Shown piece by piece: positions 1 to 9,471 of a stretch of DNA of 64,000 nt. This DNA comes from Serratia quinivorans (GTDB lineage: Bacteria > Pseudomonadota > Gammaproteobacteria > Enterobacterales > Enterobacteriaceae). The position numbers and the translations under genes were made by a program. The notes beneath the pieces are model-generated. The model searched no databases and was not told the origin of the DNA. It saw nothing but the letters and a program-made list of their open reading frames with translations. The first letter of the stretch is position 1; every line of letters begins with the position of its first letter. The DNA is taken from contig UGYN01000003.1 in assembly GCA_900457075.1 (NCBI GenBank), positions 62,001 through 126,000 of the forward strand, written 5' to 3'.

Positions 1-1
1 C

Positions 2-223
2 AAACCGGTACAACAAGCATGGGGAACCACACATCCACAGGCATTCGGCGATGCACTTAAACAATTACCCACCGATCGCCGAAGTCTTCTTCTATCACGC
101 TGCCGTCACCTGGCGTTAGCGCTGCACCCTGGCCGTCTTGTCGGCCGACTAGCCACCACGGGTTTGGATGCTGGCACCACCTGGTGGTTACACCTGTACC
201 GTGATTACAAAGCCCGGAGTTGA
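2..223 (+). CDS. TraT/IcmJ-like conjugation protein, 3' end only
   Basis: The left edge cuts this gene; only the last 73 codons and the TGA stop are present. The frame stays open to the edge and ends 2 bp before the traU ATG, so the two are probably one operon. In I-type transfer regions the gene before traU is traT, related to Dot/Icm IcmJ (established order). I name it from position only: the visible tail is basic and Leu-rich and shows no diagnostic motif. It could be another small cytoplasmic transfer protein. Confidence 0.45.
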   Translation, partial: KPVQQAWGTTHPQAFGDALKQLPTDRRSLLLSRCRHLALALHPGRLVGRLATTGLDAGTTWWLHLYRDYKARS

Positions 224-225
224 CC

Positions 226-3200
226 ATGATTATTGATAAAATCGAAGACGCATTTGCCTTCTTCTCCCGCTATACCCTGGGCAGAGATTTCGCGCAGTAT
301 TGTGACCTGCGCACCGTCATTGGCATGACGTCCGACGATAAAATTCGTCACCCGTCGCTGGACGCACCTTACATCCATGTCACCCACAACAATGATTACG
401 CCAGTTGTTTTGAAGTCCTTGGCGCATTTCGAGAATTTAGCGAAAACGTGCCTAAGACACCGAACGAACAACCCGAGGCCGACAGCTACCTGCGTTTTGT
501 GTTGAAACTTCGGGATACACTAACAGGCGACTTTAAGGCTCTGGGCCATAAAATCAGCATTGTTTTCGAGCGGGATCCTAGTCGCGGAAAAGAAGAAATT
601 ACCCGATTGGTGGAGCCTCAGCGACAGGCCTATCGCAAACTCGGGTTAACACTTGATGATTTGGTCGATGAGCAAATCACCAAAATGTCCCCCTATGTTG
701 CCCGTGAGCGTGTATGGCTGACGGTTTACACGGCAATTTCCTCCCTGCCCGCAGCGGAACGTAAAGAAGAAACACACCGCCAGGAGCAACAGTTTAAAGA
801 TGTACCGGAGGCGCGATTCGGTCAAAATCCTGTGTTTGCTGAATTTGAGGGACTGAAACTCCGACACGATGCCTTTATCGACAAGTTAGCCAACGACCTC
901 ACTAATGGTAACGAGGGGGTGATGGTTCGCTTACTGGACGCTCACGAAGCAGGGCATATCCTGCGCGACGAAATCGAACGCCTCAGTACAGATGAAAGCT
1001 GGCAACCCCTGCTTCCTGGTGACCGGGTGATCCCACATGGAAAATTGCGCGATGACGATATCAGTGGTGCATTGGCCCCTCACCTCAATTTTCAGTATTG
1101 CGACACTGAGGTAACACCCCACGGTAATTTGATTGAAGTTGACGGATTGTTCCATGGCCAGCTCGCAATGACGCTGGCACCACAGCGGCCAGAACCGTTC
1201 AGCCAATTATTCAAAAAGGTTCCCCGGCAAATCCCCTGGCGCTTGCGTCTGGATCTGATGCCCGGTGGTGGTGCTCATCTCAACAACAATCAGAACCTGC
1301 TGTCTTTTGTCGCTTTCGTACCGTCTCTGCGTGATATCTACAAATCGGTATCCTGGTTGGTGAAGCAAGATAAAAAAGAACCGGTATGCATGATGAGCAT
1401 CACAGCCAGTACCTGGGATGCTGATAAAAGCCGGTTGAAGCGCAACCTGACACTTCTACAAAAATCGATTCAGGCCTGGGGTGTTACCTCCGTCACCCGA
1501 ACCTTTGGTGATCCAATCAGAGCCTGGATGAATACGTTGCCACTGGCATCCAGCTACAGTGCACCAAATCTGATGTTCCCTCCGTTATCCGAAGGCATCA
1601 AGCTGATGCCTCTGCAGCGCCCTGCCAGTCCGTGGGGCAATGAGGGCAACTCCATACACCAGACGGTTGATGGCAAGCCCTATCCGATTGGGTTAGCCAG
1701 TGCACTCCAGGAAAAACATACCGAGTTACTGGCTGGCGCTCCAGGTTCAGGAAAATCCTTGTTGGCCAACAGTCTGCATCTGGATGCGATAACCAATGGC
1801 AACAGCGATCTGCCGTTTATGGCCTTTATAGACAAGGGGTTTACTGCCCAGGGCTTTTACGATTTGGTTCATGACAGCCTTCCCGTTGACCAGAAAGACA
1901 AGATCATCAGCATCATTCTGCAAAACGTCGCAGACCATTGCCGCAACCCATTTGATATTCAATTAGGTCTGAAATACCCGATCAGCACTGAGCGTGATTA
2001 CTTGCTGAGATTATTGACCAGCCTGTGCATCGATCCACAGACGGGCCTCGCCCCGGATGCAACGTCATGCAAACAGATCCTGTCCCGCGCCGTCGACCTG
2101 GTGTTTCGCAAAAACAGCGATACCGAACCCGTGCGATATGGCCCGACCCTGGTTCCGGAAGTGGATGCGGCGCTCAAAAGCAGCGGCTGTATTTCTCAGC
2201 ACAACACGCAATGGTGGGAGTTGGCCACATGGTACGAAGTTCGTGACATGTTGTTTGAACATGGTCATGTCTATGAAGCCTCTCTTGCTCAGGCACAGGC
2301 GGTTCCCGAGCTGAATGATCTCCAGGGTGCCCTCAACAGTGAAGAGTTGCGAACGGCGTTCGGCATGGTCAACCGCCCGGGATCGGATGAAACATTACTC
2401 AGTTACGTATCGCGTTGCCTGACTCAGGCGTTGTTTGATTATCCACTGATTTCCGGTCGCACACGATTTACCGTCAGCCCTAACACTCGCATCAGGATAG
2501 TCGATGTCAATAACGTGGCCGGTAATGATTCGCCTGAAGGAAAAATTCGCACCGGTATCATGTACCAATTTGCTCGCCATTTAGCAGGAGGCACTGACTT
2601 CTATCTGCCGCAGATACAGACAGAACTGTATGCCAAATTGGATCCACGCTACGTCCAACTGCACCGTAAGCGCATCGAGCAGTTGGATCAGGAGATCAAA
2701 CTCATCTTCATTGATGAGCTGCATAACATCAAAGGCATTGATGCACTCTGGTCCGCCTTACAAACGGAGGATAGAGAGAAACGCAAGTTTGGTGTCCGTA
2801 CTGTCTTCGCATCGCAGTACCTGGACGATTACCCTCAAACCATACTGGACTCGGCGAACTCGCTCTATTTACTTCGAGTACGTACTCAGGACTTCGACAT
2901 CCTGCAAAACACCTTCAAAGTCCCGCGTGCCACATTATTGAAACTCCTGAACACAACCAAAGGCCCGGCACCAGATGGCAGTGGTGTCACCTTCCTTGCC
3001 GTGTTCCAAACCACCAATGGCAACGTTGCACAGCTGTTGAAAAATACCGTCGGCCCTCTGCGCCTCTGGGCTTTGAACTCCACACCGGCAAACAGAGCAT
3101 TACGCAACATGTTGTATGACGCGCTGGATGGCAAAACCGCACGGCGGCTGCTGGCTAATGCTTTTCCCGGTGGCTCTGCAGAAAACCATATCAAGATGTT

Positions 3201-3300
3201 GAAAAAACGTGCCGGCAACGACGATGAAGGTGGCGCCATTCGTCAGCTGGCAAATGAACTCATCGCCAAAGCCGGCTATATCCAGGGAAATGCGGCTTAA
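226..3300 (+). CDS. traU: TraU-like conjugation ATPase (DotO/IcmB family)
   Basis: This is a 1024-residue protein, about the size of I-complex TraU. It has a Walker A motif, GAPGSGKS, near residue 504 and a Walker B-like segment, LIFIDELHN, near residue 826. That matches the DotO/IcmB branch of VirB4-like ATPases that energise type IVB secretion at the inner membrane. The open frame extends two codons upstream through a TTG, but the ATG at 226 is preferred because the upstream gene ends at 223. The next genes (small membrane gene, traW, traX, traY) are in the usual order. Codon use is balanced, unlike the AT-rich end of traY. Confidence is high for the family and good for the symbol. Confidence 0.9.
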   Translation: MIIDKIEDAFAFFSRYTLGRDFAQYCDLRTVIGMTSDDKIRHPSLDAPYIHVTHNNDYASCFEVLGAFREFSENVPKTPNEQPEADSYLRFVLKLRDTLTGDFKALGHKISIVFERDPSRGKEEITRLVEPQRQAYRKLGLTLDDLVDEQITKMSPYVARERVWLTVYTAISSLPAAERKEETHRQEQQFKDVPEARFGQNPVFAEFEGLKLRHDAFIDKLANDLTNGNEGVMVRLLDAHEAGHILRDEIERLSTDESWQPLLPGDRVIPHGKLRDDDISGALAPHLNFQYCDTEVTPHGNLIEVDGLFHGQLAMTLAPQRPEPFSQLFKKVPRQIPWRLRLDLMPGGGAHLNNNQNLLSFVAFVPSLRDIYKSVSWLVKQDKKEPVCMMSITASTWDADKSRLKRNLTLLQKSIQAWGVTSVTRTFGDPIRAWMNTLPLASSYSAPNLMFPPLSEGIKLMPLQRPASPWGNEGNSIHQTVDGKPYPIGLASALQEKHTELLAGAPGSGKSLLANSLHLDAITNGNSDLPFMAFIDKGFTAQGFYDLVHDSLPVDQKDKIISIILQNVADHCRNPFDIQLGLKYPISTERDYLLRLLTSLCIDPQTGLAPDATSCKQILSRAVDLVFRKNSDTEPVRYGPTLVPEVDAALKSSGCISQHNTQWWELATWYEVRDMLFEHGHVYEASLAQAQAVPELNDLQGALNSEELRTAFGMVNRPGSDETLLSYVSRCLTQALFDYPLISGRTRFTVSPNTRIRIVDVNNVAGNDSPEGKIRTGIMYQFARHLAGGTDFYLPQIQTELYAKLDPRYVQLHRKRIEQLDQEIKLIFIDELHNIKGIDALWSALQTEDREKRKFGVRTVFASQYLDDYPQTILDSANSLYLLRVRTQDFDILQNTFKVPRATLLKLLNTTKGPAPDGSGVTFLAVFQTTNGNVAQLLKNTVGPLRLWALNSTPANRALRNMLYDALDGKTARRLLANAFPGGSAENHIKMLKKRAGNDDEGGAIRQLANELIAKAGYIQGNAA

Positions 3301-3309
3301 GGAGAAAAT

Positions 3310-3438
3310 ATGTGTGTGACAACGTTTTGGCCTCGTTTTAAACAATCATTTTTTCACTATCCCATCACCCACATCACTATTTACACCGCGCTGTTCTGGA
3401 CCCTTGCCGCCTCAGTCGCCCTACACATTTGGAGCTAG
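3310..3438 (+). CDS. Small membrane protein between traU and traW (traV position)
   Basis: A 42-codon ORF starts 9 bp after the traU stop, with an AAGGAGAA ribosome site just upstream. The second half is a hydrophobic segment (around residues 21-41) flanked by His, consistent with one membrane pass. It ends 2 bp before the traW ATG, so translation is likely coupled. Its position matches traV of I-type regions, but the sequence is too short for me to confirm homology. Confidence 0.5.
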   Translation: MCVTTFWPRFKQSFFHYPITHITIYTALFWTLAASVALHIWS

Positions 3439-3440
3439 TC

Positions 3441-4667
3441 ATGTTTTGGACACGTCAACGTCCCTGTCAACTCAGCCTGCTGACCGTACTGGTGCTAGCT
3501 GCATATCTGCCAGGCAACGCAGTAGCCTATCCCGTTGAAGTCACGAGCAGCCTGCCAGTCGAAACGCAGGTGGCGCCAGCACTTGGAACCATAAACGGTA
3601 CACTGTCAGAAATCGCCGGTACCCAGCACCAGGTCGGTGCCGCTATCAACCAGAACGGTGGCAAAGTTGCCGCACAGATTGAACAGGCAGCCCAGGCACA
3701 GCGGGATCAGGACATATTCGCCCGGCAGACCGAACGATTGGAACAAGCCCGTCGTACCTACAGCGTTCCTGACAGCATCTGCACCGAATCCGGTTCAGGC
3801 ATGGCCGCTCAGGTGCAAAGCGGTGCCCGGGCTCGCCAGGGAGCCTTATCCAGCGGTAGTGGGATCAGTAACAGTGCCATTCGTCAGGGTGTTACCTCAC
3901 CGCCCTCTCCGCCGGAGCAGACACAATTCCGAACGGCCGCAATACATGCCGACTACTGTGATGCCACGGATTTTGCGGCATACGGTGGAACAGCCCTGTG
4001 CAAAGGCATCTCCGACCTACCTGGGGGGGACAAACGACTGACAGCCTTACTGGATGGCGCAGGCCAGGAGGGTAAAGCGCCGGATTTAACCTTCAGCCAA
4101 CAGCAAACCGATGCGGCGATGGCTTATACCCTCAACAGTGCGCCTGCGACTGCAGGTAAGCAGTTGGGGAAAGGTGAAGTCAAAACGACATCAGGTCAGC
4201 AGTACGTAGGGATAATGACACAATATGAATCGGTTAATTCTGCAGCACGCGAACCCATGTTGGCCATGGTCGCCGCCAGTCAGCCTAATGAAGCTACCCG
4301 AGATGTGTTGAAAGAAACGCTGCAGACCCCGTCTGCAGCGGCGTATTTTGGGCGCACGGCATCGGAGGAAGCGCAACGTAGCGGCATGATGTCCGAACGT
4401 GAGTTTGAACAGTTCGAAGTAGGCAGACGCTATGCCAATACGGACTACCAAACTGACCTGCAGGCAATGGATGGAGATAATTTAGCGCGTGAATCTATAC
4501 GGATCCAATCACTGCAGAATTGGTTATTACTGGGGATAAAGCAGCAGCTGCAGAAAAACAATATTCTGCTGGGCCAACAACTGTCTATTTCAGCAACAGA
4601 AAACTATCGTCCGCAGTTGCAAGCAAAAATGCGTGAAGTCAGTGCAGGAGCAGCCCGTCATGACTAA
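3441..4667 (+). CDS. traW: TraW-like periplasmic transfer protein
   Basis: The product has 408 residues. The N-terminus is a clear signal peptide (residues 1-25, basic then Leu/Val/Ala-rich, ending near AVA). The remainder is Gln- and Ala-rich and soluble, so it is a predicted exported protein. The ATG at 3441 is chosen because GGAG lies 7 bp upstream; an in-frame TTG at 3429 is less likely. By order (traU-traV-traW-traX) and size it corresponds to TraW of I-complex plasmids, which is linked to IcmX of the Dot/Icm apparatus. The end overlaps the traX start by 8 bp. Confidence 0.75.
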   Translation: MFWTRQRPCQLSLLTVLVLAAYLPGNAVAYPVEVTSSLPVETQVAPALGTINGTLSEIAGTQHQVGAAINQNGGKVAAQIEQAAQAQRDQDIFARQTERLEQARRTYSVPDSICTESGSGMAAQVQSGARARQGALSSGSGISNSAIRQGVTSPPSPPEQTQFRTAAIHADYCDATDFAAYGGTALCKGISDLPGGDKRLTALLDGAGQEGKAPDLTFSQQQTDAAMAYTLNSAPATAGKQLGKGEVKTTSGQQYVGIMTQYESVNSAAREPMLAMVAASQPNEATRDVLKETLQTPSAAAYFGRTASEEAQRSGMMSEREFEQFEVGRRYANTDYQTDLQAMDGDNLARESIRIQSLQNWLLLGIKQQLQKNNILLGQQLSISATENYRPQLQAKMREVSAGAARHD

Positions 4668-5223
4668 AAAAAACGAGAAAACAGCTCCACATTGGGGCCG
4701 TCGTGTTGGTAAGGGGGCGTATTACACCGCCAACATTTTTTTGCCACTCTCAGAACTGCGATATACCGTCACAAAAATCGGCCCCTCGCTGATTAACCAC
4801 CTTAAACGAGCACGGCACCTCTCACCGTCTTATCAACTGGAGCAAAAACTGAGGGAGCCCGTGCTGGATTTTGACGACGCCGTTTCAGCCAGCGGAGTGT
4901 CGACGACGGTATTGATAAAACGCTTTCACCGGCGCAAACAACTTTGCCTGGCACTTTCGGCGGTACCGGCATTTCTCATCATCAGTGTCATGCTGGTCGT
5001 CCTGGCCAGCAATATCTACACCCCTTTGTTACTGGCCAAAACGTTAGCCCTGGTGTTAGCCCTCTTGTCTTTAGCCGCAATCCCCTTCGTTCAGGCTCTC
5101 GTTTGCTCATGGCGTTTGTGGCAACTCCGGGAACGCCGGGCATCTCAGCAAGAACGCGGGGGATTTATAGACTTCTTGACAGAAAACCACTGGCTTAAAA
5201 CAACGCTTTCACTTCGGCAGTAA
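4660..5223 (+). CDS. traX: TraX-like inner-membrane transfer protein
   Basis: A 187-residue protein whose ATG at 4660 lies inside the last codons of traW; GCAGGAG at 4644-4650 is the ribosome site. The N-terminal 90 residues are basic. Two hydrophobic stretches follow (about residues 86-113 and 118-146), then a charged Arg/Glu tail, giving a hairpin membrane topology. Name and role follow from gene order between traW and traY and from the size. I see no catalytic motif. Confidence 0.7.
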   Translation: MTKKNEKTAPHWGRRVGKGAYYTANIFLPLSELRYTVTKIGPSLINHLKRARHLSPSYQLEQKLREPVLDFDDAVSASGVSTTVLIKRFHRRKQLCLALSAVPAFLIISVMLVVLASNIYTPLLLAKTLALVLALLSLAAIPFVQALVCSWRLWQLRERRASQQERGGFIDFLTENHWLKTTLSLRQ

Positions 5224-5287
5224 TCTGCAGGTAACACCTTTCCTTCCTGGCACCCGCCAGGCAATTGCCTTCAAAAACGAGCATCCT

Positions 5288-7432
5288 ATGAAAGCCATAC
5301 GAAAATTGATGGCCGGCGCTTTGCTGTGCCTGTTTACGGCCAGTGCCTGGGCCGATACCGCGGTCAGTTTTGACACCATAGAACAAGCGGCTAAACGGTC
5401 GAGTGACCTGTCTCGCCAAATTCTGGTTATGATATTTGGTGACGTTGTCACTAATCCATTATCAACTGAATCAAGCATGATCGGTCAGCTATTCTTTGTA
5501 TTTAACGGGATAGTCATGGCCATTGCTGTCGTCTGGTTCCTGTTGGTCACTGTCAAACATCTGGTGCAAGTCGGACAGCACGGGAAAATATTCAACCAGG
5601 GCAGCTCAATGGTCGGCCCAGTCACAACAACCGCGGGGTTCCTAACCCTGGTACCTACGGTCTCTGGTTGGTCCTTGGCGCAGCTCATCTTCCTTTGGGC
5701 CGCCTCTATCATGGGGATAGGCAGCGCCAATGTAGTAACCGATCGAATTGTGGATTTATTGGAAGCAGGTTACTCCCTGGTGGTACAACCCGTTGCACCA
5801 CAGACAGTGAGTGCTGCCCGGGCGATTTACGAAATGAATTTATGCATGTATGGGGTTAATTCGGAACTCAGCAACATGTACCAACAGTATGGCCAGGGTG
5901 GTACTCCACTGATGAGTATCAAGTCACTACCTGATGGCTTTGAGATCGGCAACGGTAGCGCTTTGTGTGGTTCAGCCCGGCTACCGGAAAGCATGGCAGA
6001 CCAGACGACCAGCTGGCTATTCCCCGTTCCCGTGAACACAGACAGCATAATCAATGCTCAGCGCAGTGCCATGAACGAGATGCAAAACACATTATCACAA
6101 GACGCATCACAATTTGTTTCTGCTCTGGCCAACAAACAGGTGAATGGCAGTGGATCATTACCAGATGCTGAAACTGACATCCAGAAAGCGGCACGAGCCT
6201 ATGAAGACAGAATAAATCAGGCATTGAAAGCACAAGGGCAATCCGACGAACTGGCTTCCATTCTCTCGGCACAGTTGAAAAAAAATGGTTGGCTGGCACT
6301 CGGATCCTGGTACCAAACGTTTGCCACCGCCAATAACAAGTTCAATGACGCCGTCCAGTTAAAGCCTGTAATTTCAGGTATGTCTGGCCTGGGTGATTTG
6401 GGAGCTAGCGACAACTACTCCAATATAAAAACAGCCTACAAAGCTCAACTGCAGAACTCCCCCTACACACCCCCACTGGGGACACAAGGAGCTAAAGATA
6501 CTCAACAAGCCACTGATGCATCTGACCCAAGTGCAGTCTTTGTTGGATTATTTAAATCACCAATTCAAAAACTAGCGAACAATATCGCAACTTCGAATAT
6601 CGGAAACTCTTCAGTTAGCAATGACCAAATGAATCCATTACTGAAAATGAAATTCATTGGTGACTTAACCTTAGGTGGTGCCGAGGCTACTCTGACATTA
6701 TTCACTGCGGGGAAAGTAGCCGCTGCCTTATCTACTAAGGGGTTTTGGGGAAGCCTTGCCGGTGCTTTCTCTGCTAATGCAACAGAAGGGTTTTCTGCTT
6801 TTCTAGATGCTATTTCCCCGGTTGTTTATTTTATTATTTTCGTCCTATTTGGAATTGGCATAAGTCTTTCAATATATCTCCCTTTCATACCATTTATTTT
6901 TTGGATAGCAGCAGCAGCCAACTGGCTTGTTAGTGTTCTAGTTGGTGCAACTGGCGGTACATTATGGGCTGCAACGCATATAGGTATAGAGGGCGACAAG
7001 GGGCATCGTTCATCATATGGCTATGTTTTCCTGATTGATGTAATGATTAGGCCGATGCTCATGGTCTTCGGTTTCGTATTTGCAAGTATAGGGATCGTTG
7101 CCCTTGGAACTTTGTTAAATCTAATGTTCGGGTCAACCATTGCTAACGTTCAGGCAAACTCGATTACAGGATTAGCATCTGTAATAGGTATTTTGATGGT
7201 CTATGCAAGGATATGTACTACAGCGGTTACTCGAGTGTTCAGCCTACAAGTAACAATGCCAGACTATATCATTTCTTGGTTAGGGGGACGTGAAGCTGCA
7301 AGTATTTTAGGTGGCATGGCTGAGTCAACAAAAAACATTTTTGCTGGTTTTTCACATGGACTACAGCGTTCGCCTGGTGTAAAGTTCAATCATAAAGGTT
7401 CAAACAATGAACAGGGAGATGGAATTAAATGA
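5288..7432 (+). CDS. traY: TraY-like integral membrane protein (DotA family)
   Basis: The product has 714 residues. It opens with a signal peptide (about 1-22, ending in Ala-Trp-Ala-Asp), then two hydrophobic segments near residues 75-95 and 120-145. A long soluble middle follows, and then several membrane segments from about residue 490 to 640. That layout fits DotA/TraY, an inner-membrane component of type IVB systems. In R64, TraY is the donor-side target recognised by the exclusion protein ExcA (established). From about position 6520 the gene turns clearly AT-rich and stays so into the next gene, suggesting that the C-terminal part was exchanged together with the exclusion gene. The end overlaps the next start (ATGA). 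Confidence 0.85.
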   Translation: MKAIRKLMAGALLCLFTASAWADTAVSFDTIEQAAKRSSDLSRQILVMIFGDVVTNPLSTESSMIGQLFFVFNGIVMAIAVVWFLLVTVKHLVQVGQHGKIFNQGSSMVGPVTTTAGFLTLVPTVSGWSLAQLIFLWAASIMGIGSANVVTDRIVDLLEAGYSLVVQPVAPQTVSAARAIYEMNLCMYGVNSELSNMYQQYGQGGTPLMSIKSLPDGFEIGNGSALCGSARLPESMADQTTSWLFPVPVNTDSIINAQRSAMNEMQNTLSQDASQFVSALANKQVNGSGSLPDAETDIQKAARAYEDRINQALKAQGQSDELASILSAQLKKNGWLALGSWYQTFATANNKFNDAVQLKPVISGMSGLGDLGASDNYSNIKTAYKAQLQNSPYTPPLGTQGAKDTQQATDASDPSAVFVGLFKSPIQKLANNIATSNIGNSSVSNDQMNPLLKMKFIGDLTLGGAEATLTLFTAGKVAAALSTKGFWGSLAGAFSANATEGFSAFLDAISPVVYFIIFVLFGIGISLSIYLPFIPFIFWIAAAANWLVSVLVGATGGTLWAATHIGIEGDKGHRSSYGYVFLIDVMIRPMLMVFGFVFASIGIVALGTLLNLMFGSTIANVQANSITGLASVIGILMVYARICTTAVTRVFSLQVTMPDYIISWLGGREAASILGGMAESTKNIFAGFSHGLQRSPGVKFNHKGSNNEQGDGIK

Positions 7433-8007
7433 CAAAAACGCAACTTTACTTAAAGTCCTTCTATTTAATGTTTTCATTATGTGCAGGTGCCTTTTTTTTA
7501 CTTTCATCTTTGATTTTGTTCATTGTATCAGATGCACGAAGCAATCCAGCCTGGCCAGTTTTTTCTTTAGTCATCGGTTTAGCTTTAATTTATTCATTTT
7601 ACCGCACGCTTCGGGACTCTAAAAAGAAAACCGAGAACATAATAAATAGTTACATCTGCAATAACTTCACCCCATCTAATGGGTATGAGATTAAAATATT
7701 AGACATTGGTAAGTATGTTGGGGTAGACGTAAAAAACGGAACAATACTATTATTATCAACAACCGACTCTGTTTTTAAAGGAGTCCGTGTCGCCGATCTG
7801 GTTGGATATGAATGCAGAGGAAGCACCCTGACGTTTAAGTTCAATGATGTTTACTTCCCCTACTTTAAAATCAATGTTGGTAGCGAAAGTAAGTGCATGG
7901 AATTCGGTAATAAACTGGATGTTCTTCTTTCCTCTTCCTACCGCCCTGAGATCGAGTCTGGTAACAGTTTTGGTGAATTCGTTCGCAACAAATCCCTAGC
8001 CTATTGA
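7429..8007 (+). CDS. Putative entry/surface exclusion protein (ExcA position)
   Basis: A 192-residue protein starting inside the traY stop (ATGA overlap). The N-terminus carries two hydrophobic helices (about residues 10-35 and 42-62) with a short loop. A soluble domain of about 120 residues follows. Position after traY and the two-helix design match ExcA of IncI1 plasmids, which blocks redundant transfer by interacting with TraY in the donor. The gene is AT-rich like the traY end. Sequence identity to ExcA is not evident to me, so function is inferred from context. Confidence 0.6.
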   Translation: MTKTQLYLKSFYLMFSLCAGAFFLLSSLILFIVSDARSNPAWPVFSLVIGLALIYSFYRTLRDSKKKTENIINSYICNNFTPSNGYEIKILDIGKYVGVDVKNGTILLLSTTDSVFKGVRVADLVGYECRGSTLTFKFNDVYFPYFKINVGSESKCMEFGNKLDVLLSSSYRPEIESGNSFGEFVRNKSLAY

Positions 8008-8039
8008 TAAATTAAATAGTATTTTCCAACATCCATTTT

Positions 8040-8062
8040 AAGCGCCCTAATCGGCGCTTTTT
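8040..8062 (+). terminator. Rho-independent terminator after the exclusion gene
   Basis: AGCGCC (8041-8046) pairs with GGCGCT (8053-8058) around a 6-nt loop and is followed by a run of T. It closes the traU-exc transcription unit, so trbA probably has its own promoter in the 85 bp that follow. Confidence 0.75.
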
Positions 8063-8147
8063 CTTTGCTGAAAAAATCCCCCTTGGTGTAGTCCCCCCTT
8101 ATAACCCGTATAGTTTCCTTGCGGGTATACCTTTATCAGGAAAGTAT

Positions 8148-9458
8148 ATGGCAACAAGAACAGCCACTCCGCCACCTCAAGGCCAGGAGCGCGGACTAAT
8201 GATACTTCTTATCTTTTTCATGATCTGCTTTTTAATGTGGATATACCAGCCCCCCATCATGTATGGAAGTTGTTGGATAATTTATCAACTCTGGTCTCTT
8301 TGCGACTTCCCGCGCAACCACAGTTATATTGCTGAACGATTGAATTTATTAGCTTGGGCGGCAAATCGTGTTAACGACCTCAGTTGGAGCGAGTTTATTA
8401 ACGTGATGAACAGAACAGCCGGCATTTTGTTAGCACCATTATCAGTGATTGTAGTAGGGAGCATGATTGCAGTCCGTAATCATGCGAGTAACCGAACACG
8501 AAGAGATATTAACGTATATTCCCTACCTAAAATTATGTCGCAGTTCTCTCCCAATATTGTACCTGCCCTGTGCTACGGCGATAAAGAAACACAACTGCTG
8601 AACTGTGACCCTCCAGAGCATCGAAGTGCGCAGTCACCGGAAGAATTTGCCAAACAACACCAGTTGGTGATCGGTGAACGCCTTGATCATGAAAGAGCTC
8701 GCATCGTCTTCGAACAGCAGCTGGGTGCCCCACTCAAAGATGCATCCAGTTTTAGCCCCCATGAGCGTGCCTTAGTCGCTGCTTTCGGGCTTCAGGCATT
8801 CTTAAAGGACCGCAAGGGGGCTGAGAAATTGCTGGATGACTTGAACCGCTCCTGCCTCATCAAAAGCCGTCGTTATAGGGGAAAAAAGGGGTATCCAGTT
8901 TTAGGACTGGCGACCAAAGCCTTCGAACGCGTGATCAGCACCCCCGAGGCAAAAGCCTGGCTAGGTCGACATAGCACTACCCGTACCGCAATGTTCGCTT
9001 TACATGACCAAGACTTACGCCTGCCCGGTCCGCGCTTTCGCTGGCTAAAAGGTCTCGATCGCACATTGTGGTATGCCCTGACCTCGACCGGCCGACCGAA
9101 AGTCTTTGTTGAAGGTGCCGGCGTGATTGCCGTTTCAAAATGGGAAACCCTGGTTGGGGAAGTATCAGAACGACTCAGAGTGTCAGTGCCTATGCCAGAA
9201 AGTCGAATGGACAAGGCTATCCATGGCTTGGAAATTGATTTGCGGAACCTGGGGTTAACCATAGAAGAGAAATCAGCTACCGAGCCTATTGAATGCGCAC
9301 CAGATGCTGATATGGAAGACGAAGTGGGAGATGTGGTGATTTTGCGCAATCAAGAAACCGTTATTCCCGCAGCCACCATTGCAACAACACGTTTGCCTGA
9401 GCAACACCCCGTCAAAACTCGCACCTTCACTCGCCCCAGAACGCAACGCCCGTCTTAA
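8148..9458 (+). CDS. trbA: TrbA-like transfer protein (DotM/IcmP family)
   Basis: A 436-residue protein with hydrophobic segments near residues 17-38 and about 90-105, then a mostly soluble C-terminal part. In I-type systems TrbA is related to DotM/IcmP, a partner of the coupling ATPase (TrbC/DotL), and the trbA-trbB-trbC order here matches. CAGGAAAG precedes the ATG at 8148. The first ~400 bp are AT-rich like the exclusion block, and the rest returns to normal composition. The Arg/Pro-rich tail has no recognised motif. Confidence 0.8.
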   Translation: MATRTATPPPQGQERGLMILLIFFMICFLMWIYQPPIMYGSCWIIYQLWSLCDFPRNHSYIAERLNLLAWAANRVNDLSWSEFINVMNRTAGILLAPLSVIVVGSMIAVRNHASNRTRRDINVYSLPKIMSQFSPNIVPALCYGDKETQLLNCDPPEHRSAQSPEEFAKQHQLVIGERLDHERARIVFEQQLGAPLKDASSFSPHERALVAAFGLQAFLKDRKGAEKLLDDLNRSCLIKSRRYRGKKGYPVLGLATKAFERVISTPEAKAWLGRHSTTRTAMFALHDQDLRLPGPRFRWLKGLDRTLWYALTSTGRPKVFVEGAGVIAVSKWETLVGEVSERLRVSVPMPESRMDKAIHGLEIDLRNLGLTIEEKSATEPIECAPDADMEDEVGDVVILRNQETVIPAATIATTRLPEQHPVKTRTFTRPRTQRPS

Positions 9459-9471
9459 CAGGAAACAATCG

